From the NCBI GenBank assembly GCA_023474025.1, contig JAMCYH010000283.1, positions 1 to 37,981 on the forward strand: a DNA stretch of 37,981 nucleotides. Direction: 5' to 3'. Shown here one piece after another: positions 1-8,800 of this stretch. The notes beneath the pieces are model-generated. The model was given only the letters and a program-made list of their open reading frames with translations. It made no database searches and was not told where the DNA came from. This DNA is from Deltaproteobacteria bacterium. GTDB taxonomy: Bacteria > Desulfobacterota > Desulfomonilia > Desulfomonilales > Desulfomonilaceae. The stretch's first letter is position 1. Each line of letters starts with the position of its first letter. The translations under genes and the position numbers were made by a program.

Positions 1-1122
1 ATCCAGGGGGGCCGCTTCAGCAAAAATGTCACTGATCATCCGCTTCACTAAAGGAACACGGCTTGATCCGCCCACAAGAATTATACGATCGATATCATCT
101 ATTCCTAACTTAGCGTTCTCCATGGACTTTTTAACAGCCTCTTGGGATTGCAGCACCAGGTCTCTAATGGCATCCTCAAACTCTATCCTTGTCACGTTGT
201 ACTCTATGTTGTGGAGTTGACCTTTCTCATCCTTTATAAAGTTTGGGATATTAATTTCTGCCGACTCTCTGGCAGAAAGTTCCTTTTTCGCCTTTTCCGC
301 TGATTCTTTCAGTCGCTGTTGCGCTTCCTTAAGAGTATTTTTGGATAGTCCCTGATCCTTTGCCAGATCTAGAATGTCCAGACCCGTCTGGTCTTTGAAT
401 CTTTCGCTTATTATGGCCATGAGTCTTGCGTCGAAATCGTCACCTCCAAGTCTCGGAACCCCTTCTTTTGCCAACACTTCAAAATTGCCGACCCAGTTAT
501 TTTCCGTCTCGGAAGCCTCCGGTGAGGCCGTTTTGACCCGTAGGATTGATACGTCAAAGGTTCCACCTCCTAGATCGTAAACGAGAATTGTCTGCTCTCT
601 GGCTCTATCGAAGCCATAGGCAATCGCGGCCGCAACAGGCTCCTCCAGGAGGTAGAGTACTTGAAGTCCTGCCAACCTTGCTGCCTCAAGAGTCATGTTC
701 TTTTTGGTGTCGTCAAAGTTTGCAGGAACGCAGATTACCGAATATTGTAATGCGCCTTTGTAATCAAAGGGGCTAGCCTCTTGAGCCCCGTTCCGGAGTT
801 TTCCCAGAATCTTGGCCGAGATATCGGCGGGGGAGAATCTTTTTTGAGGTAGACGGGTAAATTCTTTAAAATACGAAGTGTTGCCCATTTCCCTCTTAAT
901 GCTGCCAACAGTGTTCTCCTGGTCGATCAACATCCTGTATTTCGCTTGTTCACCTACCAGGAACTCGCCACTTTCCTGAACACAAACCACGGAAGGGACT
1001 GTCTTTTGTCCTTCGATCTCTATTACCTCAGCTCTACCTCTGTGGAAAAGAGCTATCGACGAGGTGGAGGTCCCCAGATCAATCCCCATGATGTAGGGGC
1101 TGTTTTTAAGCACAAGACCCAT
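1..1122 (-). CDS. Hsp70/DnaK-like chaperone, 3' end outside window
   Basis: Reading the minus strand from an ATG at 1122 gives 374 codons without a stop before the left edge, so the C-terminus is missing. The start is supported by AAAGGAG just upstream (about 1130-1136). The visible part is a complete actin-like ATPase domain: phosphate-1 motif GIDLGTSTSS near residue 13, a Lys in GSIKREMG equivalent to the catalytic Lys of DnaK, phosphate-2 motif DLGGGTFDVS near residue 186, and the adenosine motif ILVGGSSRVP near residue 354. An insertion of about ten residues (ASPEASETEN) follows the phosphate-2 strand. It lies 31 bp after the stop of a second Hsp70 gene, in one minus-strand operon with a VWA/FHA protein. 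There is no neighbouring grpE or dnaJ, so this is probably a specialised paralogue rather than the housekeeping DnaK. Whether it has a substrate-binding domain or lid cannot be seen. Confidence 0.9.
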   Translation of the reverse strand, partial: MGLVLKNSPYIMGIDLGTSTSSIALFHRGRAEVIEIEGQKTVPSVVCVQESGEFLVGEQAKYRMLIDQENTVGSIKREMGNTSYFKEFTRLPQKRFSPADISAKILGKLRNGAQEASPFDYKGALQYSVICVPANFDDTKKNMTLEAARLAGLQVLYLLEEPVAAAIAYGFDRAREQTILVYDLGGGTFDVSILRVKTASPEASETENNWVGNFEVLAKEGVPRLGGDDFDARLMAIISERFKDQTGLDILDLAKDQGLSKNTLKEAQQRLKESAEKAKKELSARESAEINIPNFIKDEKGQLHNIEYNVTRIEFEDAIRDLVLQSQEAVKKSMENAKLGIDDIDRIILVGGSSRVPLVKRMISDIFAEAAPLD

Positions 1123-1153
1123 CTGCTATCTCCTTTCGAAGAATGTATCGCAT

Positions 1154-2695
1154 CTAGAAGCCTTTGAATTGCACCGCAACGCTTTTGGCGTGTCCATTAG
1201 TCGTGAGATCTTCCAGCGTTTCAAAATCCGTCAATAGACCATCCGGGGACACATTTTCCAGATAAGCCCTGGTTTTGGGGTTGTCGACCATCTCCACGGC
1301 GGTGAAGTGTATAATTCCATCTTCGTCCAGATTAAAAACCGCTGCTACTTGAATAAATCCTTTTGTCGGCTTGGATATAGGCAGCACAAGTTCTGTGAGA
1401 AAAGTATTTTCGCTGGGATTATCATTTTCTCCTCGATATACCCTCATACGGACTTCCTCTTGATAGGGGGCCACAGTAGAGCCCAGTTTGCCTCCCTTGC
1501 ATGGAATCGTAGAATTCCTTTTAATCAACGGCTGAAAAAACACTCCTGAATAGTCAGGTCTCATCATTTCAATTCCTAACGAGTGGGCCGTGACATTTAT
1601 CACTTCTACGGGAGAGAGGTCTTCTTCTGGTAGATAGAAACTTGCGGCTACGATAGCTGCTCCATGCGCTACAGCTTCATCTACTCGCTCGGAAGTGTAG
1701 GGCTCCTTGATTTTCTCGGCCACCATATCTCTCACTGCCGGTATACGGGTTGATCCGCCCACAAGAATTACTCGATCTATGTCTTCAGAGCTAATTTTAG
1801 AAATTGTCAGAGCATCGTCCACTTTTTCAAATGTCTTTTCTATTAGAGAACGAATCGAGTTTAAGAATTGCTCTCTAGAAAGTTTTAGATAAAAAGGACG
1901 TCCCAGAATATCCGGGATTATGATCTCGGTTTCTTGAGCCGAAGAAAGTTCGATCTTCGCGTTTTCTGCCTCTTCTTTGAGCTTTTGGAGAGCGATCCGA
2001 TATTCTTTCGAGGAAGTCCCAATCAGATCCATCCCCTCCTGTTCCCTAAATTTTTGAGCAAAGTGCTTCACTATGGCTTCATCAAAATCGTCCCCACCCA
2101 GTTGAGAATCTCCATCGACTGCTAACACCCGAAATTTGTTTCCCTCTACTCTTAAAATCGAAACATCGAATGTTCCTCCGCCAAGGTCGTAAACCAGTAT
2201 TGTTTGGTCTTTACCTTTATCCAGTCCATAAGCCACCGCAGCTGCGGTGGGCTCTGGGATCAACCGAAGGACATTGAGACCAACCTTCTCTCCAGCCAAC
2301 CTAGTATCCAGTTTCTGCGATTCATTGAAATATGCCGGCACCGTAATAACTGCGTTTATGACCCTTGTGTTGAGGTTTTCTGACGCTCCGTCCACTAATC
2401 TACTTAGGATCAAAGACGAGATATCGACCGGACTGTATGATTTATCATGTATTTTGTACTGAATAGCCGGATTTCCCATATGACGCTTTACTGACGCTAC
2501 GGAGTTTTCCGGGAAGACATGAAGTCTGCTTTTAGCTTCTTCGCCGACGATCACTCGTGCATCAGCAAAAGAAACAACCGATGGGAGGGTGTTTCTACCG
2601 TCTATGGGGATCGTTTCGGCCTTTCCTCTTCGGTAAATCGAAATGACCGAATTCGTGGTTCCCAAATCGATCCCTACCGCATACTCGTTTGACAT
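1154..2695 (-). CDS. Hsp70/DnaK-like chaperone lacking the helical lid (513 aa)
   Basis: ATP-dependent chaperone family. The preferred start is the ATG at 2695 (MSNEYAVGID), preceded by GGGGAG at 2703-2708; a longer frame to 2746 has no support. The ATPase domain (about residues 1-370) shows GIDLGTTNSV at 8-17, the catalytic Lys in SVKRHMG, DLGGGTFDVS near 175 and LVGGSTRIPA near 335. The interdomain linker is degenerate: the usual VLLLD is replaced by VEVINV before TAHSLGIE. A beta-sandwich substrate-binding domain of about 120 residues follows and the protein then stops. DnaK is about 640 aa, so the alpha-helical lid and disordered tail are absent. Upstream is a transmembrane VWA/FHA protein (145-bp gap) and downstream another Hsp70 (31-bp gap), all on one strand. 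Inference: a dedicated chaperone for a membrane-linked system, not the general heat-shock DnaK. Confidence 0.92.
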   Translation of the reverse strand: MSNEYAVGIDLGTTNSVISIYRRGKAETIPIDGRNTLPSVVSFADARVIVGEEAKSRLHVFPENSVASVKRHMGNPAIQYKIHDKSYSPVDISSLILSRLVDGASENLNTRVINAVITVPAYFNESQKLDTRLAGEKVGLNVLRLIPEPTAAAVAYGLDKGKDQTILVYDLGGGTFDVSILRVEGNKFRVLAVDGDSQLGGDDFDEAIVKHFAQKFREQEGMDLIGTSSKEYRIALQKLKEEAENAKIELSSAQETEIIIPDILGRPFYLKLSREQFLNSIRSLIEKTFEKVDDALTISKISSEDIDRVILVGGSTRIPAVRDMVAEKIKEPYTSERVDEAVAHGAAIVAASFYLPEEDLSPVEVINVTAHSLGIEMMRPDYSGVFFQPLIKRNSTIPCKGGKLGSTVAPYQEEVRMRVYRGENDNPSENTFLTELVLPISKPTKGFIQVAAVFNLDEDGIIHFTAVEMVDNPKTRAYLENVSPDGLLTDFETLEDLTTNGHAKSVAVQFKGF

Positions 2696-2840
2696 TAAAT
2701 TTTCTCCCCAAGCGCTCACCAAGATGAAATAAGATGACGCAATCAATCAAAAGACATACTGAAATGCCAAACCATCCCACAGTCGATGGCGCTCGATCTC
2801 AACCAACAGTTATTAATGCTCTGAAAATAATGCGCTCCTT

Positions 2841-4415
2841 TCAGCCCCTGAGTAGAGTCATTTTTGTCAAGTAGAGAAATTTCGTGGCGCCAACCATGAA
2901 CGTATCTTCAGGACAGATAGTGGCCTCGTGTACCTCCTTTCCATCGACGTTTAGCGCCCTGTCTCCGATTGTCTCCAGCCTAATCTTCTCCCTTGATCTG
3001 ATAATTTGAACATGTTTGCTAGCAATACCAGTGTCCCCGACGATAGTAATGTCGGAGTCAGACCCACTTCCCAATGTTACAGGGGACCTGTCCAATATAA
3101 TCAGTCTGCCAACCTGGTGGCCTGCAATCACCCTGATCCAGGCCAGTTTGGAAATCGATTCCGCAAACGGCACAGTGAAGCCTATGGCTGCGCCAAGCAC
3201 ACAAAATCCCACAAATCTGTTGACTATACCGGACGTTACACCCAGCCCCCCTAAAACGTATTGAAAGATTTCAAAAAGAAAAGCGCCCAGCAAACCTCCA
3301 ACGAGTCCTCCCGTTGCGCCAAAGACAAAAGCACGAAAAGTTCTTCTAGGTATGGCGGCGCAAATTCCGATTGCGACGCCAATAATGGCCCAGCCTATAC
3401 CCCTCGAGAAGTGGGACAATAGGCCCGCCGGATACTCTCCCGCCTGAGCTAGTCCCTGTCGGGCGTACTCCTCCAGTATTGGAACCAATCCGGCAATATC
3501 GTCCACAGCAGTAAACCGCCCACCAGTCTTTAAGGAAATTCGTTCAAGCAAGGCTCGATCGTAGTCTAATCCTGTTCCCACAGTGTTTATAGGAATTGAG
3601 TTAAAAATGAAAAAAGGCAAAGACTCCAGTACTGGAGAGTAACCTCCGGTTGGTTTGCCATCAGTAATAAGGATTATTTCGTGCCTTGGTGAAATGAAAG
3701 ATTTTAACCCTTGACGCTGGCTTTTGAATGTCGATTTTGTTTCCCCGTAGTTTTCGAAGAGTTTTCTAGTCTGGAGCAAAGCTTCATCCATACGTGTAGC
3801 CCCAAACGCAGACATTTGGTTAGCCGTAGCGATGACTGATTTGTAATCATCAGTCGGGGGAGCAATGACCTTTGCATGGTCTGAAAAAGCTACGCATGCA
3901 AGTAGATTGTTACCCCTTTTGTCCATAGTTTCTACGGTGGAAATGTATGCCTCAACGGCGGTTTTCAAAGATGCGAGCGGTTTTCCACGCATGCTTCCGG
4001 AAACATCCAGAACAAGAATTTTCAGAGCTTTAGGGGAGTCCGTATGCCCTTGAACCTGCTCTATGGCTAGTTTTGTGGCAAGTGTGGCAGGAACCAGGAT
4101 TACCAGTGAATAGAGAATCGCCCGTAAAACTCCTGTAAATAAAGATGCCGGATTCCTCTCCAGGATGCCATCAACAGACATTACAAACAGGCAAATAAAG
4201 AATCCGACTGAAAGTAGTATGAAAAAATCGCGCCAAAAAGAAAAATTTTCCTGATAAGGTTCTGAAAGAAGCCAGCCAGTCAAACCACCAGTTAGGCCAA
4301 CCAGTAAACCTAAAAGTGTTTTGTGATTAACTGCCCGATCCGGTCCAGCCGGAAGACCAATGGACGATAGGAATTTCTCCAGCCGACTCAGTATGTCGTT
4401 AAGATCAATACTCAT
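2841..4415 (-). CDS. Membrane protein with VWA domain and C-terminal FHA domain
   Basis: 524 aa from the ATG at 4415 (MSIDLNDIL); a TTG further upstream (4466) is less likely, and GGAGG lies about 12 nt before the ATG. Three hydrophobic segments (about residues 33-51, 62-82, 95-115) precede a von Willebrand A domain (about 130-315) with an intact MIDAS: DVSGSM at 137-142, Thr207 in GATRMDEA and TDGKPTGG from 251. Three more hydrophobic, glycine-rich segments (about 340-420) lead to a C-terminal FHA domain (about 435-520) with LGSGSDSDI and the SKHV phosphopeptide-binding motif. Three helices on each side would put VWA on one side of the membrane and FHA on the other. FHA domains bind phosphothreonine, but no Ser/Thr kinase is visible in the window. 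It heads the operon with the two Hsp70 genes. A role as signalling scaffold is inferred. Confidence 0.88.
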   Translation of the reverse strand: MSIDLNDILSRLEKFLSSIGLPAGPDRAVNHKTLLGLLVGLTGGLTGWLLSEPYQENFSFWRDFFILLSVGFFICLFVMSVDGILERNPASLFTGVLRAILYSLVILVPATLATKLAIEQVQGHTDSPKALKILVLDVSGSMRGKPLASLKTAVEAYISTVETMDKRGNNLLACVAFSDHAKVIAPPTDDYKSVIATANQMSAFGATRMDEALLQTRKLFENYGETKSTFKSQRQGLKSFISPRHEIILITDGKPTGGYSPVLESLPFFIFNSIPINTVGTGLDYDRALLERISLKTGGRFTAVDDIAGLVPILEEYARQGLAQAGEYPAGLLSHFSRGIGWAIIGVAIGICAAIPRRTFRAFVFGATGGLVGGLLGAFLFEIFQYVLGGLGVTSGIVNRFVGFCVLGAAIGFTVPFAESISKLAWIRVIAGHQVGRLIILDRSPVTLGSGSDSDITIVGDTGIASKHVQIIRSREKIRLETIGDRALNVDGKEVHEATICPEDTFMVGATKFLYLTKMTLLRG

Positions 4416-4797
4416 GGTTTTTTCTAGCCTCCGTAGGTCGGGCGGCTTGCTCACTTTTCCCAACAAACAATTTTCATAGACATTTGTTCCGACCCAAAAA
4501 ACTACGTCCTTCGGAACGCGGTAAGAGTCTGAAAGGTATATCTGTCTACCGCTCGTTTATTAATTCAGGTTTTTCACTTGTTCTCTAAAACTTCTAAATC
4601 AGAAAAAGCAGCCAAAACAGACAACTAGGCTGATAAGCAATTTGAGAAACAGCAAAAAATTAATTGAAAAAGCGCCGCAATCGATTTCCAAATTTCGGCT
4701 ACATTATCAAGTGAAAGTGTATAAATTGATCTCCCCTCCCTCTGGTCCAGGCCCTTAGTCTGTTTAAGGCCCGGCTAAGCGCTCTGAGCGCGACTAT
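4416..4797. other. Intergenic region between VWA/FHA gene and ankyrin gene
   Basis: No convincing coding sequence. It must hold the 3' end of the RHS-ankyrin transcript and the promoter of the VWA/FHA-Hsp70 operon, both minus strand. Just after the ankyrin stop, minus-strand RNA could form a short GC hairpin (GCGC/GCGC, about 4782-4794) and then an imperfect stem of about 10 bp near 4750-4775 (CCGGGCCTTA pairing with TAAGGGCCTGG). Neither is followed by a U-run, so intrinsic termination is uncertain. A short inverted repeat GTTCCGA/TCGGAAC flanks about 4486-4518. No clear sigma-70 promoter stands out; a TATACC element near 4540 has no good -35. Confidence 0.4.
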
Positions 4798-5853
4798 CTA
4801 TCTGGCCCCGAAAGACGTTAGCATGCGCTTAGCATGCTTATTACCTCTCTTGGAGGCTATTTCCAATGGGGTCTGTTTGTAACGGGTTGCGGCATTTGGA
4901 TCCCCTCCACTTTCAAGGATCAGTTTGACCACTTCGATATCGCCCTTTCCAACCGCATAATGAAGGGCGGTCCACCCATCTTTTTCCTTTATGTTGACAT
5001 CAGCGCCGTTCTTGATCAAAATCGTAATAGTGGAAGGATCTCCCGCAAGGGTTGCCCAAATCAGAGCTGTCGCTCCCGAGCTATCTTCCATATTAATTTT
5101 GACGGGAAAGCTTTCCAGGATCATGCTCACTGCGTTTCTCCGAGCTGTCTTGGCCGCAGCCATTAGGGCTGAGATACCGTCCTTATTTAGACACGAGGCG
5201 TCGGCGCCTTTGAGGATGAGCAGTCTGACAACTTCGACATGACCCTTTTCCGCTGCACGGATGAGAGCGGTATTTCCTTCTGTGTCAGCAGAGTTAATAT
5301 CAGCTCCATGAGCCAGTAATAATGCTACAATCTCACGGCCGCCTATCGATGAAGCTATAATCAAAGGGTTCGAACCGGCTGCATTTCCAATATTTACTAG
5401 CGCCCCCTTTTCCACGAACAATTTCACTATTTCAATTCGATTCCTCCAGCATGCCCAACAAAGAGGAGTATCTCTGTCTCGCTTGTCTTTACCATTGATA
5501 TCCGCACCGCTATCCAAAAGCAACTTGACGATTCGATGATGACCTTTTTTGACAGCCCGAATTAGAGGGGTAGCGCCATCCACATCGCTCACAGATTCGA
5601 CAAGAGTGTCTTTATTTAGTAATTTTGTTACATTAGCCACATCCCCTGAATCAACGGCCTTGAAAAGAGCCTCAACATCTTGTTCTCTGTCAGCGCAACA
5701 TATGCCGCAACCAAAATTGAACAAAAAAATCAATACGAATGTGATAAATGCAATTTTTGAGGAACCGGTCCCCCAATTTCCATCACAAACCCCTCGTACC
5801 AGGTGTGGACAAAACCCGGCGCTCAACCGTCCAATAAGAACATTTTTTCTCAT
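4798..5853 (-). CDS. Exported ankyrin-repeat protein
   Basis: 351 aa, beginning at ATG 5853 with GGAG about nine bases upstream. The N-terminus has a long polar stretch (about 33 residues), then a hydrophobic segment (about 34-50) ending in a Cys-rich FGCGICC sequence. This may be a signal peptide or anchor; it is not a canonical lipobox. The rest is about nine ankyrin repeats of 33 residues, with hallmarks such as GATPLIRAV, GNTALIRAAEKGH and GWTALHYAVGKGDIEVVKLIL, to residue 351. Ankyrin repeats are protein-binding scaffolds with no enzymatic activity of their own. The gene starts 24 bp after the stop of the giant RHS-like protein and is almost certainly co-transcribed. A binding partner or immunity-like role toward that protein is a reasonable but unproven guess. 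Confidence 0.88.
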   Translation of the reverse strand: MRKNVLIGRLSAGFCPHLVRGVCDGNWGTGSSKIAFITFVLIFLFNFGCGICCADREQDVEALFKAVDSGDVANVTKLLNKDTLVESVSDVDGATPLIRAVKKGHHRIVKLLLDSGADINGKDKRDRDTPLCWACWRNRIEIVKLFVEKGALVNIGNAAGSNPLIIASSIGGREIVALLLAHGADINSADTEGNTALIRAAEKGHVEVVRLLILKGADASCLNKDGISALMAAAKTARRNAVSMILESFPVKINMEDSSGATALIWATLAGDPSTITILIKNGADVNIKEKDGWTALHYAVGKGDIEVVKLILESGGDPNAATRYKQTPLEIASKRGNKHAKRMLTSFGAR

Positions 5854-5877
5854 ATTTCAGGGTCTCCAGGCCAAAAA

Positions 5878-8800
5878 TCACCGGACTCTCGATGTTGCAA
5901 AAGACGCCACTCTACCATTTTCATCATAAAGTACACTGATAAGCTTTTGATCTCCATATGTTGCGGCGATCAGTCTCCCCTTTTGATCATAATCGTATTT
6001 CAACTCCAAACCATCTTCAGTCGTTATGTTTTGAGGTTTACCGTTTTTGGGAGTTTCACCGGTGTAGTATTTCCATTTGACTATCGCACCATCAAAATGA
6101 CGGACTTCAGTGAACCCAGACTCGCCGAAAGACACATCAGCAGATTTCGTTCCAGACGAGACTTTCATCAACTTTAACGAGCCGTTCTGAGGATCATAAT
6201 GATTCGACTGGGAGGCTCCCCAGGACGTGAACACCTTTCCAACTTGACCGGAGGCCTCGCGCTCCACGGTCACGTATCCTCTGTTCGTAGAAACGGAGTC
6301 TGGTTTCCCTGTCGATCCGTAAACAATTTTTACATCGGCATGGGCTGAATCCTTGATTCCCACGGCTCTGCCTAATTTATCCAGGCTAAATGTTAGCCAG
6401 TGGATGGTTGACGGGTTGTCTCCAGATTGGTTGATTTTCAGTTCATCGAGAATGCCTTTTTCGTCTCTGTACCACCGAAATGCTGTCGGTCCAAATTCAA
6501 GTGTCTTGATAGCCCCGTCCTTGTATTTGTAAACATTGCCGATCAACGTTTCCCCTTCTTTGAGCAAAATGTGTCCGCCCTGCTCTATCAGGCTCTGTGT
6601 TCCGCCTTCAGGAAGTTTGAGGTTCACCTGAGCAACTCCATCTGGGGTCTTGTTTATCTGACATTTAAACCCATCCGGGTCGGTATCGGTTTCCACCGCT
6701 GATCCATCTTTAGCGTATCGGAAAGCGATTTTGGCTCCATCTGGATGCAGTTCGGTTAGAGGTCTTAGGCTCTTGTCATACTGAATTTTCGTTACGCCTA
6801 AAGATCCGTTTGGCAAAGTTTCCTCTTTAACTAGCAGTGTTCCCTCTTTGTTGCTTGCGAATTTGTAAGACGCCACAAGATTGCCATCTTGAGCAATTTC
6901 TTTCAGCAGACGACCGTCTACATCGTATTGATATGACCTTCCTTCTCCGTTCTTTTTTACGGACACAAGTAATGATTGGTCGTATCTGTACGATTCTACG
7001 CTATCAGTAGTATGAGTCTGCGTCAGGCGGCCTGAATCATCGTATAAGTAGTCAACATGCTGACCGATTGAGGAATCTGCTTTTTTTACACGATTTTTCT
7101 CATCGTACTCGAAACGGATGTCAGAGAGGGGTTTTTCGCCGTACCAAGCTTCAATTTTGGTTAATCGGTTTTGAGCGTCTCGTCGATAGACTAAAGTGGT
7201 AGCGCCCTCCGAATTTGCGCAAAGGAATCCGTCTTTCCCAAAATACCAAATTCTCCCATCTTTGAAGCGAATTTTGATATCACCCAACCCTGATTTTGGT
7301 TCTGAACCTCCAGTCATGGCGAGAATATCGTCAGATTTTGCTGGAACATGAAAGTTTCCCTGCAACTGGGCCACATATTTCTTTTCAAAAAAAGATACAT
7401 TTACCGTACCCATAGGAGTCGTGAGAAAGTAACTAGGACTCAAGGTAATCTTGCGTCCTTCAACTTTGACAGGGCGTTTGGAATCCAATAATAGGTGAGG
7501 CAGATCAAGTGACCAGCAGAGGCCCAACTCTCCATTTGGCCGTAGAAAGGAACTGTAATACCGAGTCAATTCCAACTTCCTTTCGCTCGAGATAGGCAAG
7601 ATGAGATCGACCCGTTTGAGGAGTAGGGGACCAACTTCCTTTGAACTCCTGCCAGGTAAAACCACAGCCGTGTAATTCTTTCCGTCTTTGGGGACAGTTA
7701 TAGAACCTGGTTTGGGTGAATGCGGGAGGGATTCAGCTACCACCTTGCCCAAGGCAGAGGCTTCCGGGTCATTAGGAACCAACCTGTAAGGTTTGTCCTT
7801 AAGCGAAGGGTTAAAGATGGGTGACATCCCTACCCCTCCCATGGCTCTCCTCTCATTCCCGAGATCCCGCACATTATAGAACCTGGGATCAGATGTTGGA
7901 GTTGGGTAAAGGCTTAATCTATGATTCCTCATCCATATGGGCAAAGGCGCCCCTGAATCTCTTAATTTTTCAGCAACTCCGGTTATAGATGCGATTCGTT
8001 TCAACTCATTGAACACATGAAATTTTTTACCTCGATCCCGTCCTTCCAGAGGACCGCTAGTCCATTCTCGAGCTATGTCATCATAATGTCTCGTAAACCA
8101 GTTCGCATAATCCAGGTCCTTTTTGCGGGGCTTTCCAGGACGAAACGACTCACCTCCCACAAAAATGTCAGGAGGATCGACATTCAGCCGAAGAGGCACG
8201 TCCAGTAGCGTAACATCTTTGGTTTGGCTTTCCCGCCGAACCACTTCCTCAGGGGTTATCCAGAATCGGGTAGATGATACTATTTGCCTGCCATTTTCAG
8301 ATCCCAAGCCGGACCAACCTTCGAGAAATCTTTGGTCAATCAATTGCCTATAGTCACGGATTCCCGAGCGAATTATTTGCTTGGTAATATTGTCAGCGCC
8401 TACACCATAATTCTTCATCACACGGTCCGCCTCATAAAGTACCCAACCGGCGAAAGTTCCCTCCATCTCGGGACCGTATTGGGGTTTATGGCTCCCTTTG
8501 CGATTTTTGGGATCGTCCTCAATGGAAACCCATGGACCCTCACCGTGGTCATACACACTCTTGAAAATGGCTACTACGTCATCGAGTCTTAAAGCTGACA
8601 AATCTAAAGCAGTTTTCTTTTCATCGCCGATCAGGACAATTCTCCCATTGGCTTGGTCCAAAGCGACCCCCTTAAGTTTTCCTAGCCCCTCCAACGTCTT
8701 TGAAGCTCCGGAAAGCCACACCCCCCCGACATTACCGGCATGGTGATGAGCAGCGCCATGTTGATGAGCGTACGAGTAGGAGCGGGAAATGCTCCTGTAG

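Noticed and set aside
57-1775. Nearly identical 20-nt stretches in both Hsp70 genes (around 64-84 and 1750-1770)
   Set aside because: They encode the invariant ILVGGS(T/S)R nucleotide-binding motif; the surrounding DNA is diverged, so this is family conservation and not a mobile or regulatory repeat.
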